A stretch of 64,000 nucleotides of DNA, from NCBI GenBank assembly GCA_029531795.1, contig JAPEIS010000009.1, forward strand, positions 248,001 through 312,000. Direction: 5' to 3'. This DNA is from Sclerotinia nivalis (lineage: Eukaryota; Ascomycota; Leotiomycetes; Helotiales; Sclerotiniaceae). Position 1 is the stretch's first letter. Each line of letters opens with the position of its first letter. Shown piece after piece: positions 33,184-44,333 of the stretch. The notes beneath the pieces were generated by a model. That model did no database searches and was not told the origin of the DNA. It was given only the letters and a program-made list of their open reading frames with translations. The position numbers and the translations under genes are program-made.

Positions 33184-34671
33184 ATGATGGCTGGTGATGA
33201 TAGTGGGCCGGAGGAACAACCTCAGCCTTTCAATGCTACAAAGCTCGAAGCCGCAAAGAAACGCAAAAGATCAAGTTCACCTACAAAAGGCGCAAAACGT
33301 GTTGCAAGATCACCATCTCCTTCTGATGTCTACAAGAGTCGTAGATCACCTTCGCCAGTTCGAAAGCAAAAACGTCCCGGTCAACGAGCAAGAATTGGCG
33401 ATTCCGAGCGCGAAGCGATTCGACAAAAACAAATTGAACGTGAAAAGGAAGTTGCAGCTACCACGGCTGCTCAAGGAATTCATAATGCAGTCAGGGAGCA
33501 TTATAATGCAGTTCCACAACGAGGCAGAGAATGGCGCAAGACGGATAGTAAGATCAAGGGCTTGAGAAGCTTTAATAATTGGGTCAAAAGCACGATCATT
33601 CAGAAATTCTCACCAAATGAAGATTATACCCCGGGAGCACAAGAGCGTGGATCGCGTGGAGAATACCAATTCGCGGAAGGACCAGATCCAAGTCAAGAAA
33701 AGGGTCTGCTAGTTCTTGATATTGGTTGTGGTAAAGGTGGTGATTTAGGAAAATGGCAACAAGCACCACAAAAGGTGGAATTATATGTTGGATTGGATCC
33801 AGCGGATATCTCAATTGATCAAGCCAAGGAACGATATCGCGAAATGAAAAGCAGAGGTGGCGGACGAGGTGGTAGAGGCAGGGGAGGGTACAACAGACAA
33901 CCAGGTCGAATTTTTCACGGAGAATTCTTTACTCAAGATTGCTTTGGTGAATCAATAGAAAGGATTCCCATTGTTCGAGATGTTGGTTTTGATAGTTCCG
34001 GAGGACCGGGAAGATTTGGTGGTGGTGGATTTGACGTGGTCAGCATGATGTTTTGCTTACATTACGCATTCGAGAACGAGGCAAAGGCTAGAATCATGTT
34101 GAAGAATGTCTCGGGCGCATTGAAGAAAGGTGGTAGGCTGATTGGATGTATTCCCAACTCACACGTCATATCGGATAAAATTGAGAAATTCCACAGTGGG
34201 GTTGCTGCAAAGGCAAAGGCCATAGAAAATGGTGATGGTGAGAATGTCGGGGAGAAGGCCGAGGACAATGCCGAGGATGGTGAAATTGAGGAAGGTGAAG
34301 CCGAAGATACAGCTCACTGGGGTAATGACGTTTATCAGGTCCGGTTCCCAGGCAAAACACCTACCGACGGTGTTTTTAAACCACCTTTTGGCTGGAAATA
34401 CAACTTTTTCCTTCACGAGGCAGTGGAAGAGGTTCCGGAATATGTCGTACCATGGGAAGCTTTCCGTGCGATTGCTGAAGATTACAACCTTGAGTTACAG
34501 TATCAAAAGCCATTCAATCAGATCTGGGAAACCGAAAAGGACGACGATGTCTTAGGTCCTCTCAGTGAGCGTATGAATGTTAGGGAAAGAGGCCATGGAA
34601 AGCTTCTTGTTAGTGATGAGGAGATGGAAGCTGCTAGCTTCTACGTGGGCTTTTGCTTCTATAAGGTTTAA
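33184..34671 (+). CDS. ABD1: mRNA cap guanine-N7 methyltransferase (Abd1)
   Basis: Intronless frame of 495 residues from the ATG at 33184; a second ATG follows immediately and either could be used. The frame extends upstream without ATG. A basic, Ser-Pro-rich N-terminal tail is followed by the class I methyltransferase core: 'LRSFNNWVKSTIIQKF', the SAM-binding 'VLDIGCGKGGDLGKW', VGLDPADISI, 'VVSMMFCLHYAFE' and 'GGRLIGCIPNSHVI'. Cap-binding blocks come near the C-terminus ('PFGWKYNFFLHEAVEEVPEY', ASFYVGFCFYKV). It methylates the GpppN cap of nuclear pre-mRNA. Two inserts stand out: a glycine/arginine-rich loop (GGGRGGRGRGGY) after the SAM motif and a Gly/Glu-rich acidic loop before the cap pocket. 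Confidence 0.93.
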   Translation: MMAGDDSGPEEQPQPFNATKLEAAKKRKRSSSPTKGAKRVARSPSPSDVYKSRRSPSPVRKQKRPGQRARIGDSEREAIRQKQIEREKEVAATTAAQGIHNAVREHYNAVPQRGREWRKTDSKIKGLRSFNNWVKSTIIQKFSPNEDYTPGAQERGSRGEYQFAEGPDPSQEKGLLVLDIGCGKGGDLGKWQQAPQKVELYVGLDPADISIDQAKERYREMKSRGGGRGGRGRGGYNRQPGRIFHGEFFTQDCFGESIERIPIVRDVGFDSSGGPGRFGGGGFDVVSMMFCLHYAFENEAKARIMLKNVSGALKKGGRLIGCIPNSHVISDKIEKFHSGVAAKAKAIENGDGENVGEKAEDNAEDGEIEEGEAEDTAHWGNDVYQVRFPGKTPTDGVFKPPFGWKYNFFLHEAVEEVPEYVVPWEAFRAIAEDYNLELQYQKPFNQIWETEKDDDVLGPLSERMNVRERGHGKLLVSDEEMEAASFYVGFCFYKV

Positions 34672-35704
34672 GCTGGATGTTCACGAAGCTTTTCAAAGAT
34701 TTTCATAGGTTTAGCGTTAGATGATGCAGGTACATCAATCTAGGGTCTCCAGCTTGAGTTGAACCCTCTTCAAATCGTTAGCATTGGGTTTCTGGAGCAT
34801 CATTGCGGTTGCACGAGGGGTTATTTCATTCAGCTAGTTTTGCATCATGGGCATCGGTTTTGGAATGAAAGAATCATTCATATATAAGATTGGGTCGAAA
34901 ATTGATATCATGCAATGGGTTTGTCAATGATAGATAAATATCCAATGAAATTTCGCGGTCCTTTTCCGAACCAACCTACATTTATATATGTGTACTTTCC
35001 CAGATGTACAGAATATTTATATTCATCCAACCTTTCAGCATTTCAACCACTAATATGTATGGCGGTATCGTGTGGCCAAATGTCTTTTCCACATTGTGTG
35101 ATGGTACAAACAATGATTGCTTAAGCTGACAGATCGGATATTGTCATCCATTCTGAAATTTCCTTGATCCATATGCAGGAAGACTTACTACATACATATC
35201 TGATTGATTATCTCCAGAGCTCGACGGCTCAACATCCTTCTATCACGACATTCCATTACAATTTTACATACAAGGTACTCCCAGATCTGGATGTGGAGCA
35301 CGGGTAGATCGATTTCATACTTATCAAAAATTCTTATCGGTGTCTCTTTGAAACTACGAAGCTCAACCAATTTTTTTTATCCCAACCGTCTTTTCTTCTG
35401 CCTCTGCCTCTGACTGCATTCTCATTCTCATTCTCATTCTCATTCTCATTCTCATTCTCTCACGGTTGACCTGTCCCTTCAATATCGCTTCATTCGCATG
35501 GGATGATATTATCAACCTCTGTCATCAGCTAAAGAAAACCACGCCGTTCTTATACATCACCGGAATATCTACACACCAGGGCCTTTAGTCACTCCTTCCG
35601 ATTCTCACATCACCCCATTCGTTACGTGCGGAATTCCAGCTTCCCAATTGGCTACACCTAATTCACATATCTACCTATACGAAGAAGAACAAACCCTCTA
35701 CACA
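34672..35704. other. Intergenic region between abd1 and the alanine aminotransferase
   Basis: About 1 kb. It holds a hexanucleotide microsatellite (35417-35460) and presumably the promoter of the aminotransferase. Frames of about 60-70 codons here show no features. Confidence 0.4.
35417..35460. repeat. Microsatellite (CATTCT)n, about 7 copies
   Basis: Perfect tandem CATTCT units read directly from the sequence, about 245 bp upstream of the aminotransferase presequence ATG. Confidence 0.95.
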
Positions 35705-37815
35705 ATGGCATCTCTTCACGCGTCATTGAGTACTGGTGCGAGAAGATGTAGTCGACAATATATATCTACATCCATATCACAACGACAATATGGAACCAAT
35801 GCATCTCGATTATCAAGATCAATTGCTGCAGGTACGTATGAAATGTTTTCACTTATTTTTCCCTGAGTCAGGAAAAAAGTTTGAAGAATGGGTCCGAATA
35901 TCGGCTTGATATTGGAGGATGAGTTCACCCGTCCATTGTGGGGGCGATATCATCCATACCCCATTCCGTACCTTGTCATTGTCATTCATCATACATTACA
36001 TACATGGGGGTTAACAAAACAAGTCCCGAATGATTATGATCATGCGATGACTGTGCTGTCCTGGTACACGTTATTACACCCAAAACTTTTAGATTTTATT
36101 ATTTTACATATTTCTTCTTTTTCTTCCTCATGATCTATTTATTCCTTTTTGGCATTTAATTCACTTTGTTTTGGGTTAGACTCTACAGGTGAAAGTACAT
36201 AAACTAAACCAAAACCTCTAATCATCTACCTCATCCATCATAGATTCTCTTCATTCCCGCTCATCACTACAACCTAGAACCAGAACCAGAACCAGAACCA
36301 TGTCTACCACTACTTCTCTCCGCAGTTTAAACATCAACAATATCAATCCACACATCAAAGAAGCCAAATATGCCGTCCGTGGTGCTCTCGCAGTTAAATC
36401 GGAAGAATACAGAGCTAAGCTCGCAAAAGGCGATAAGGATCTCCCATTCGATACTGTCATAAATGCCAATATTGGAAATCCTCAACAACTGGATCAGAAA
36501 CCTATTACTTTCTTTAGACAGGTCTTGAGTTTGATTGAATATCCACCTTTGTTGGAGAAGGAAGATGTGTTATTGAATCAGTTGGGCTATAAGAAGGATG
36601 TTATTGAGAGAGCGAGATGGTTGTTAAAGGAAGTTGGAAGTGCGGGTGCTTACAGTGCCAGTGCTGGTGCTGCAGGAATTAAGAATAGTGTGGCTAGATT
36701 TATTGAGAGTATGTTTTTGCCGTTTCTGATGTTTCATGATTTGCACAACTAACTTCTGCCCAGATCGAGATGGCTTTCCCGCAGACCCAAAAGATATCTA
36801 CCTTTCCGCCGGTGCCTCCTCTGGAGTTAACACCCTCCTTCACGTAATTTGTGCCGGCCCTAATACAGGTGTCCTTGTACCCATCCCACAATACCCATTA
36901 TACACTGCTTCCCTCTCCGTCCTCAACGCAAAATGCGTCCCATACTACCTTGACGAAGCTCGCAGCTGGGGTACCGACCTCCAAGCCATTAAAGATGCAT
37001 ACGCCGCCGCCGTTAAAGAAGGAACCGATGTCCGAGCAATCGTAATCATCAATCCCGGTAACCCAACCGGTGCAAGTCTACCGCCTCAAGATATCGAAGC
37101 AGTTATTGAATTCGCCGCCGAGAAAAAGTTGGTAGTAATGGCAGATGAAGTATACCAAACCAACGTCTTTAAAGGAAAATTCCACTCCTTCAAACAAATC
37201 CTCCGCGATCTCCAGTCCAAAACCCCAGAAAAATACGACAATGTTGAACTCGCTTCCCTCCATAGTATATCTAAAGGAATGGTCGGCGAATGTGGACATC
37301 GAGGCGGTTATTTTGAACTCTGTGGTTTTGATCCCGAGGTCGTAGAACAGATATATAAATTCGTCAGTATCAGTTTATGCGCCCCAGTAATCGGACAATG
37401 TCTTGTCGAACTTATGGTCAATCCTCCCAAACAAGGTGAACCATCCTACGAACTCTATACACAAGAATACGACAATATATTTTCAGGACTCCAAAAACGC
37501 GCAACAGCTCTCTATGAAGCTTTTGCACAAATGGAGGGTGTCGAATGTCCGGAACCACAGGGAAGTATGTATTTGTTTCCCACGATTAATTTACCAGAAA
37601 AAGCAGTAGAAGCTGCGAAGAAGGAGGGTATGAGTGCAGATGAATATTATTGTCATAAGTTACTTGAGGCGACGGGTGTTTGTGTTGTGCCTGGAAGTGG
37701 GTTTGGTCAGAGGGAAAATACATTACATTTTCGAACGACGTTTTTGGCTCCGGGTACGGAGTGGGTTGGTAGGATTACGAGGTTTCATGAGGGATTTTTG
37801 AAGGAGTTTAGATAG
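35705..37815 (+). CDS. ALT1: Alanine aminotransferase, probable mitochondrial and cytosolic forms
   Basis: The core is in exons 36300-36708 and 36764-37815 (45-nt intron), 486 residues from ATG 36300. It carries 'ANIGNPQQLDQKPITFFRQV', PGNPTGASL, the PLP lysine in 'HSISKGMVGECGHRGGYFE', and 'YLFPTINLP'. The enzyme interconverts alanine plus 2-oxoglutarate with pyruvate plus glutamate. Upstream, ATG 35705 opens 42 codons rich in R, S and Q without acidic residues ('MASLHASLSTGARRCSRQYI'), ending at a GTACGT donor (35832). Using the acceptor CATCATAG at 36243 keeps the frame open through 'SLHSRSSLQPRTRTRT' into the core, giving a 547-residue mitochondrial form. That 412-nt intron is my inference; the inner ATG would give a cytosolic form from the same gene. 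Confidence 0.88.
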
Positions 37816-38633
37816 AGGGTGGTAGAGGGGATGAGTTAGGATAGATAGAAAGAAGAGGGTGGTATGTAATTTGAATATGAGGAGAAAATAAGGTGAGGAG
37901 AATTGTTCCAATGGTGGACTGGTGGATGAATATATGATTTTAAAAGCATTTTACAAATTAAGTAAATATGAATAGAACTAGGAATAAGGAACGAGAAACG
38001 AGAAAAGAATAAGAACGCAAGAGGAGAAAAGTGAAAAGAATAAAAACGAAGAATAAAAACGAAAAATTAAAGATGAATTTACGAAATAGATACCGTAGAT
38101 ACCGTAGATAGATATACAGACAGACAAGATAGATAGTTAGTTATATACATCGATACAATAGCGTATAGTATACTAGGTACATATCGTTAAATCATCATTA
38201 AATCTTCGCTTACTTATATCCGGATACTAACTTCTAATAGAGAGATTGACCTCATCAGGAAACTCGCTCTACTCCATACTCCATACTCCGTACACATTAT
38301 TCAAAGTGATGATGAAAACTTCATAATACTCTTAATCCACTCCATTTCATTTCATTTCATTTCATGCCACTCTACTCCACTCCACTCTCCTCTACTCTAC
38401 TCCCCTCTACTCCACATCTAACTATACAAACAACAAACAAACACTACACACACCACCTAAAAATCTCCCCAAACATCGTTCCTCCTCACCTCCCTCTTTC
38501 CTCTATCAATATCCAAGTCCCGCTCAAAAAACTGCTTATACCCCGTACCCCAGCAAGGTAAACCCATCTCTCAACCCATCCACATCCAAATCTATACTTT
38601 ATTTATCAACCCATCCACATCCAAATCTATGCT
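37816..38633. other. Convergent intergenic region alt1/gde1
   Basis: AT-rich with GATA-like and CACTC/CATTTC short tandem runs (about 38341-38410). No gene seen. Confidence 0.4.
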
Positions 38634-38640
38634 TTATTTA
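38571..38640. repeat. 35-bp tandem duplication spanning the gde1 stop codon
   Basis: Copies 38571-38605 and 38606-38640 differ by one base (A/G). The gde1 stop codon on the minus strand (38634-38636) lies in the second copy, so the duplication sits exactly at the 3' end of the coding region. Confidence 0.9.
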
Positions 38641-41600
38641 TCATCCAACTTAACACCATCCAACAAACCCTCTGCCCAAGCAGGAGTTACAGCACCCGAA
38701 CTCTTAGTATTTTTCGTCAGACCATTTCGAATTTTCAGGACGCTGTCTACGATTACTGCGTCGATGCCTTCATTTACTTGTTCCTATTTTTGGCGTTAGT
38801 ATGTATTCATGTAGTGAAGATTTGCTGACGAAGTGAGGAGATGCTAGGGAAAGAGAAGAGAACAGGGCAAGGCAAAGGAAGAGGAAGAGGAAGAAAAAAA
38901 GAAAACTTACCTGGACCTTAACCGGATCATTATTCAAAACCCCATAACTAACACAAACCAACCCACTATCCTTAACCACCTTTACCAACCTCGGACTATT
39001 ACACAATGGTTCCGCCGCACTAACCACTCCTAACAAATTCCATCTACTAGCAAAACGAATTGCCTCTTGTAAACTACTAGCTCTGATATCTCCTACTGGA
39101 CTGGTACCAGCATCCGTGAGGAACAAAATTGGAATACTTGGTTGTTTAAACGACAAAAGTAAACAAATGTCCGGATTAAACGAACTAAAAATGACCTTTC
39201 GCTTTTGTTTCATGTCATATACTTTCGTAAGGACAGTATCACAGAAACTATTAAGTTCCACAGCATAAGTATCCATTTCTTGTTCTTCCGTCTCGTGAAG
39301 CATAGGATATTTCATTTCGATATTGAAACCGACATTTTGAGGAAGTTCGCGAAACATTTCCTCGAGAGTGGCGAAAGGAGCTTGGATAAAGTTTCCACGG
39401 GTATTGCCTTTATAACCTTTTTGCTTGAAATCGCGGGTATGTTTCATTCTTTCTGCCATGTCGTTCTCAAACATCCCTTGGCCTAGAGATAATGATCGTT
39501 GACGATCCATACCTCTTTTAATAGATTGAACTCGTGGACTATCCTTGGGAGGAGATGGAGGACGAGTGGAACGAGATGTGGTTTCGTTGACATGAAGAAA
39601 TTGTTCCAATGTGAGAGTATGAACTGGTGCATCAATTCCAGTTTCCGAAACGAGAAAGTCGTGATAAATGACTGGAACATGATCCTTTGTAAGTTGAACA
39701 TCAAATTCAACATAATTAGCTCCAAGATTGGCAGCTGCGATGAAAGATTGTAAAGTATTTTCACCGAGTTGAAGTGACTTGTTTGCAGAAGTATTCTTGC
39801 CAAGACCTCTATGACCAATGACCATTGTTGAAGATAATTCCTTCCAATATGTTTGCTGTGCGGTAACTCCCATTTCTGGATGCGAAAATGGTGTAATAAC
39901 AAGGAAGTTGAAGTTGACAGTTCCGATATCCTCCAAAGTATCTTTGGAAATGATTGGTACAGTGACATCACCTTGAAGGTTCATGCGTTTTAAGCCAATC
40001 GTAGGTCTAATACTAGACAACATTGCCATTCCTCTTCCAATCTTATGCTTTTCGCTACCAGCATATGTTGGTACGATATCGAAATACAACTTGACCTTGG
40101 AAGCATCTGGAGTTGTGAATACGATAGGATCAGTTGAGATATTATCGTGAATGGGAAGATCAATAATAGTAGGTTCACCTGTGGCCCCTTTGGCGGAAAC
40201 CACAATTGATAGAGCAGTGTCGAGTTGAGTGGAATGAGCTTCCGAAATAGGGATGTTTTCTAACTTTACTGCTGGGATATTCTTCCTCATATCCATTGAA
40301 CCCAGGCTGACAAGAACCATGCTTTGATTTGTGAGATATCGATGACCAAAACTCTTAACGGGCTCAGTAACTCGAGGAGGGTTTGAACTCTGTGATCGGA
40401 ATGTTTCGATCGAAGAGTTTTTGGGTGGGGATGAAGGGCCACTGTCACTATGTGTGGACTTGTCACTTCCGGAGGTACCTTTCTCCATTTCAACAAATGC
40501 CAATCTTTCTGCAATATCCATATGACCTCTCAAGGCTGCATGCTCTCTAGCTGTCCATCCTCCAGCATCAGCTTTCGATAGATCAGCACCAGCTGATATT
40601 AATAGTTCCACGATACCTAGGTGACCATCAACACAAGCAACGTGTAATGGTGTCCAAGAGTATACTTTCTCGGTTAGCTCAAAATCAGCTTTTTGATCCA
40701 CTGTTCCTTGGAGAAGAATATCTGCACACTCCTCATGACCGGTTCGTGCTGCGATATGCAATGCAGTCTCATCATTTGAGTTCGCATCTTTCCAATTGAT
40801 ATCAACTCCAGCATCGACAAGTAGTCTAACAATTCTCTTGGAGTTAGACTTTGTAGCCAAAGCAAGAACTGCACTAGACTTGGCAATATCTCGTCGCATG
40901 GCAGCTTTTTTATCACTGGTACCCTCCCAATTTTCGCCATCAAGAAGAGCTTTCGTTGTCAAAGCATGACCACCAATCACACTAAGATGAAGAGGTGCCA
41001 AACCTTCAGCATCTTGCCATTCTGGCGCATCAATTCCATTTTCAACATTGAATTGACCCCAATCCTGCATGAATTTCATAACCAATTGACAGATGACAAC
41101 AAAACCAAACTCCGCAGCGTAGTGTAACGGAAAACGACCATATGAATCTTTGCCTTTCAATGCTGGCCTCTGGTGAGGTTCCAAGTTGCTCAAAACAAAG
41201 AACAAAAGCTTGACGGATTCGTCTTCTAAACTTAGAAGTGTTGACTCTTGAAGTTTTTTCGATTTTGGTCCTGGATCAGGTGAATGGGCTGGTGTAATAA
41301 ATCTGAAGCGATCAGCATCTTCAAAAGAGACACTCTCTGGTTTCTTCTCCTGTGACTTTTCGGCGGCTTTTGAACGACTGATAGAAATAACCAGACGATG
41401 AATGCAATTTCGTTCATTGATGTCGTCCGGTTCATCTAGAGAATTTATCATCTTCAAAAAGTAAATAATTGAGTCCTTGGACTTGCAAGATATAGATCGT
41501 TGCAATAAGTTCAAGAATAGCTTTTGCATTGATTGATCACCGGCGTCAAAGCCCGCCCCCGCAATGGCTTCCTTCAACGTTGGCAAATCGTCATTTCTAA

Positions 41601-42354
41601 TTGCCTGATCGACTGTATCGACTAGCGCGCTGGGTAAATTAAGAATCGATCTCGATGATGCTCTCTTGATTGAATGTGCGGAATGAACGGACAGGGCATC
41701 ATCATTGACGTTCTTCTCCCCCAAAACGGCAATCCAATCATTTGTCGTTTTCATAGCTTTGGATAATGCAACATTTGCTGCAAAAGGCTTCAAGTCGACC
41801 TTCGAAGCCATATATCTTGCTTGGGCGCAAGCATTTGGTACTTTTTTATCCAGTTTCTTCGTAATCTTGAGGAAACCTTTACGATTTACCTCACCAAACC
41901 ATTGTAACTTCCTCAATTGAGATCTAAGCTCAAGAAGAGCTCCCATTAACTCCTCAACTTCATTAAGATCCAGTCCTTGAGTAGTGTAAACTTTCGCATC
42001 GCTATATCGTTGTTGGAGGAGATGCAGTCGACGGGAAGAATCATAAAATTTCTTGTTATAAAACGCATCGACATCTTCGAGGTTTCGATCGAGTGAGAAG
42101 AAGAATTCTGGAGCCGGAATTTGTTAAATAATGTAAATATGTAGGGAATGACGTAACAAGCCCACCTGCTAAATCAACATTTTTTCCATCCTTCGCAGCG
42201 TTCGCAGCAGCTTTGATAAGCCTCTTCAAGCCCTTATAGTTAATGTATGAGGATGACCATTCCGGGACCTGAGAAGCAGGTAAACTAAAACACGTGAGTA
42301 TCCTGTGGTAATTTCATATAGAAAGGAGAGAACTTACGTGCGTCCGAATTTCAT
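38634..42354 (-). CDS. GDE1: Glycerophosphodiesterase Gde1 with SPX, ankyrin and GDPD domains
   Basis: Four exons, 42354-42338, 42284-42166, 42107-38911 and 38783-38634, with consistent phase; 1160 residues. The first exon codes only MKFGR plus two bases. The N-terminal SPX domain reads 'MKFGRTLPASQVPEWSSSYI', then 'NYKGLKRLIK', 'FFFSLDRNLEDVDAFYNKKF' and 'LQWFGEVNRKGFLKITKKLD'. Ankyrin repeats (about 350-580) include GRFPLHYAAEFG, 'ETALHIAARTGHEECADILL' and WTPLHVACVDGH. The GDPD domain (about 805-1110) has VIGHRGLGKN, NTLQSFIAA, 'YVEFDVQLTKDHVPVIYHDF', and FNIEMKYP. It cleaves glycerophosphocholine to choline and glycerol-3-phosphate, with the SPX domain as a phosphate/inositol-polyphosphate sensor. 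Intron 3 is 127 nt. Confidence 0.95.
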
Positions 42355-43225
42355 TGTGAAAGAGTTTCCAAGTGTATAGAATCCGTTTGAACTTTTGTGT
42401 ATCTTTTCGCAGCTGCGTATAACAGGAAGAGAATAAAGGTAAGAAGTGGGTAGGGAAATGAAACCACCTGGGCTATCTAATGAAAAATGAAATGCAGCTC
42501 CGTTGATCGAACAATAACTGGTCTATATGAGCCATTCAGTCGCTTTTCCAATTCCCTTATGAGTGTTATGAGGGTCCGTGGTATGACTTTTCCGTAGTGA
42601 TGACCAAAGTTGAGGGATCTTCTGGGTCAATTCTCCTTTCTCGTCGTCTAATGATCGAAAAATCAATTCCTCGATTGTGAAAGTGTTTTATAAGTCAATG
42701 AATATCAATGAATATCCACGTTTTGAAAAATAGTTTCGGATAGGTCAGAATTCTGCCCCCCTTGATGAAATGTTGTGGCTGGGCGGTGTGGATAGCTTCA
42801 AGCTTAGAAGGTAGGGTTATCTATCATAAAGCTTAGAGGTAGGGTTATCATAAAGAAGTGTGTAGGTAGGTGTATAGATTACTAACCCCTCTTTCCTTTA
42901 ATAAATGTAGCTTCCAAAAAAGGTCTCGTGGTCTTTCCCTTTTCAAAGTCAAGCACAGGAAAAAGGGTTTCACTCAAAAAACCGACTCCCTAGTATATAT
43001 TCGAAAAGAAAAAGGAAAATTTCATCAATACCCAGAGGCCCAAGGGTTTTTCATCTATCTTTTAAATATTTTACATCGCGCTCATATTCATTAGCTAAGA
43101 TGTTCACGGCACATTAAAGTTCCACCACGCATGCGGACATTAAAATGGGCATTGGATCATTGGTCTTTTGGCCGGTCTTGTAATTGATATACGGTAAGGT
43201 TATCCTCCCCATAATCCGGGATACT

Positions 43226-43258
43226 GCCAAGAAAGCCAAGAAAGCCAAGAAAGCCAAG
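43226..43258. repeat. Short tandem repeat GCCAAGAAA, about 3.5 copies
   Basis: Nine-base units read directly. Being a multiple of three, they produce Lys-Lys-Ala or Leu-Gly-Phe repeat frames that are not genes. Confidence 0.9.
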
Positions 43259-43390
43259 GGCTTGAGCCTGCAGCAGACCATCGATAGGGATACAACAGTT
43301 CTTTTCCCGTTGTGCATATGCGTTATTTTTCCTTTGGTGGGCTGTTGTGCTCAATGTGTTGTAATACATCAAATCAAAACCTGATGATTT

Positions 43391-43530
43391 ATATGAAATA
43401 TGTGCTGGCTACGAGAACAGAGTATATACATAATCTAAAATGAAATATGTGCTGTCTCCGATTACAAAACTAAACTATATACATAATCTATATGAAATAC
43501 GTACTGGCTATCAGAACAGAGTATATACTT
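43391..43530. repeat. Diverged tandem triplication, unit about 47-52 bp
   Basis: Three successive copies share ATATGAAATA(T/C)GT(G/A)CTG..C near their start and AGTATATACATAATCT or variants near their end. The middle copy is the most diverged. Confidence 0.75.
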
Positions 43531-44333
43531 AGCTATTAGGCGCATCGAAATCATTACACGGCACCTACTCATACATACATATTCATAAAAATCACTATAC
43601 TCCATACCCATAACCCATAGAACAATAAACAATAAACAAATTACGGACCACCAACCAAAAAACCTTTCCCCCGAAAGAATAAAAAAAAAATATTCAAAAA
43701 CTGGAGTCTTGTCAAGTCCCCTCCTCCCTCCTTGACCCAAATACCTACCCTAATTGATAAGCTTTTAATCCCTGCCCACCACATCCATCTTCCCATAATA
43801 AACATCCAGCACATGTGACATGACAAGTTGACAACGGTTACGGCAAGTCCAGGTAGGTACGTAGATCAGGGGATCAAACCGAGTGGATCTCTCAAACTTA
43901 ATTCCCCGACTCCCGACCCAACTCCCAGGGTCAGGTCACCGAGAAATCAATGCAGAAAAAGAAAAAGAAAACGAAGGAAACACAAAAGGACTTGTGATCA
44001 CCGCATAGACCTATAGCTAAAGAAACTCTGGACCATGGAATTATTTACAAGGCTTTGACTTACCCCAGACTCGTTAATCGATTCAGCTGTAACTACACCG
44101 ACTAATCGTGTGGTACCGGTAGTGGTATGATTTATGATTTATGATTCATATTCATACGGAGTACCAATCCCAAATCCCAAATGCATGATGCGATATAATG
44201 GCACCAATATCACATGAAACGGTAATGCATTACAGTTACCACTCCAAGTCATACATACTGTGAGACTACAATCTGCGACTTGGTAAAGCAAGTTGGGTAT
44301 CTTAATATGTAGTAGCACTTTTGTAACAACAAA

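Larger units (their letters stand above)
42355..44333. other. Intergenic region between gde1 and dbr1
   Basis: About 2 kb: the promoter of gde1 (right of 42355) and the 3' flank of dbr1. It contains a short 9-bp tandem repeat (43226-43258) and a roughly 50-bp threefold repeat (43391-43530). No gene supported. Confidence 0.4.
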
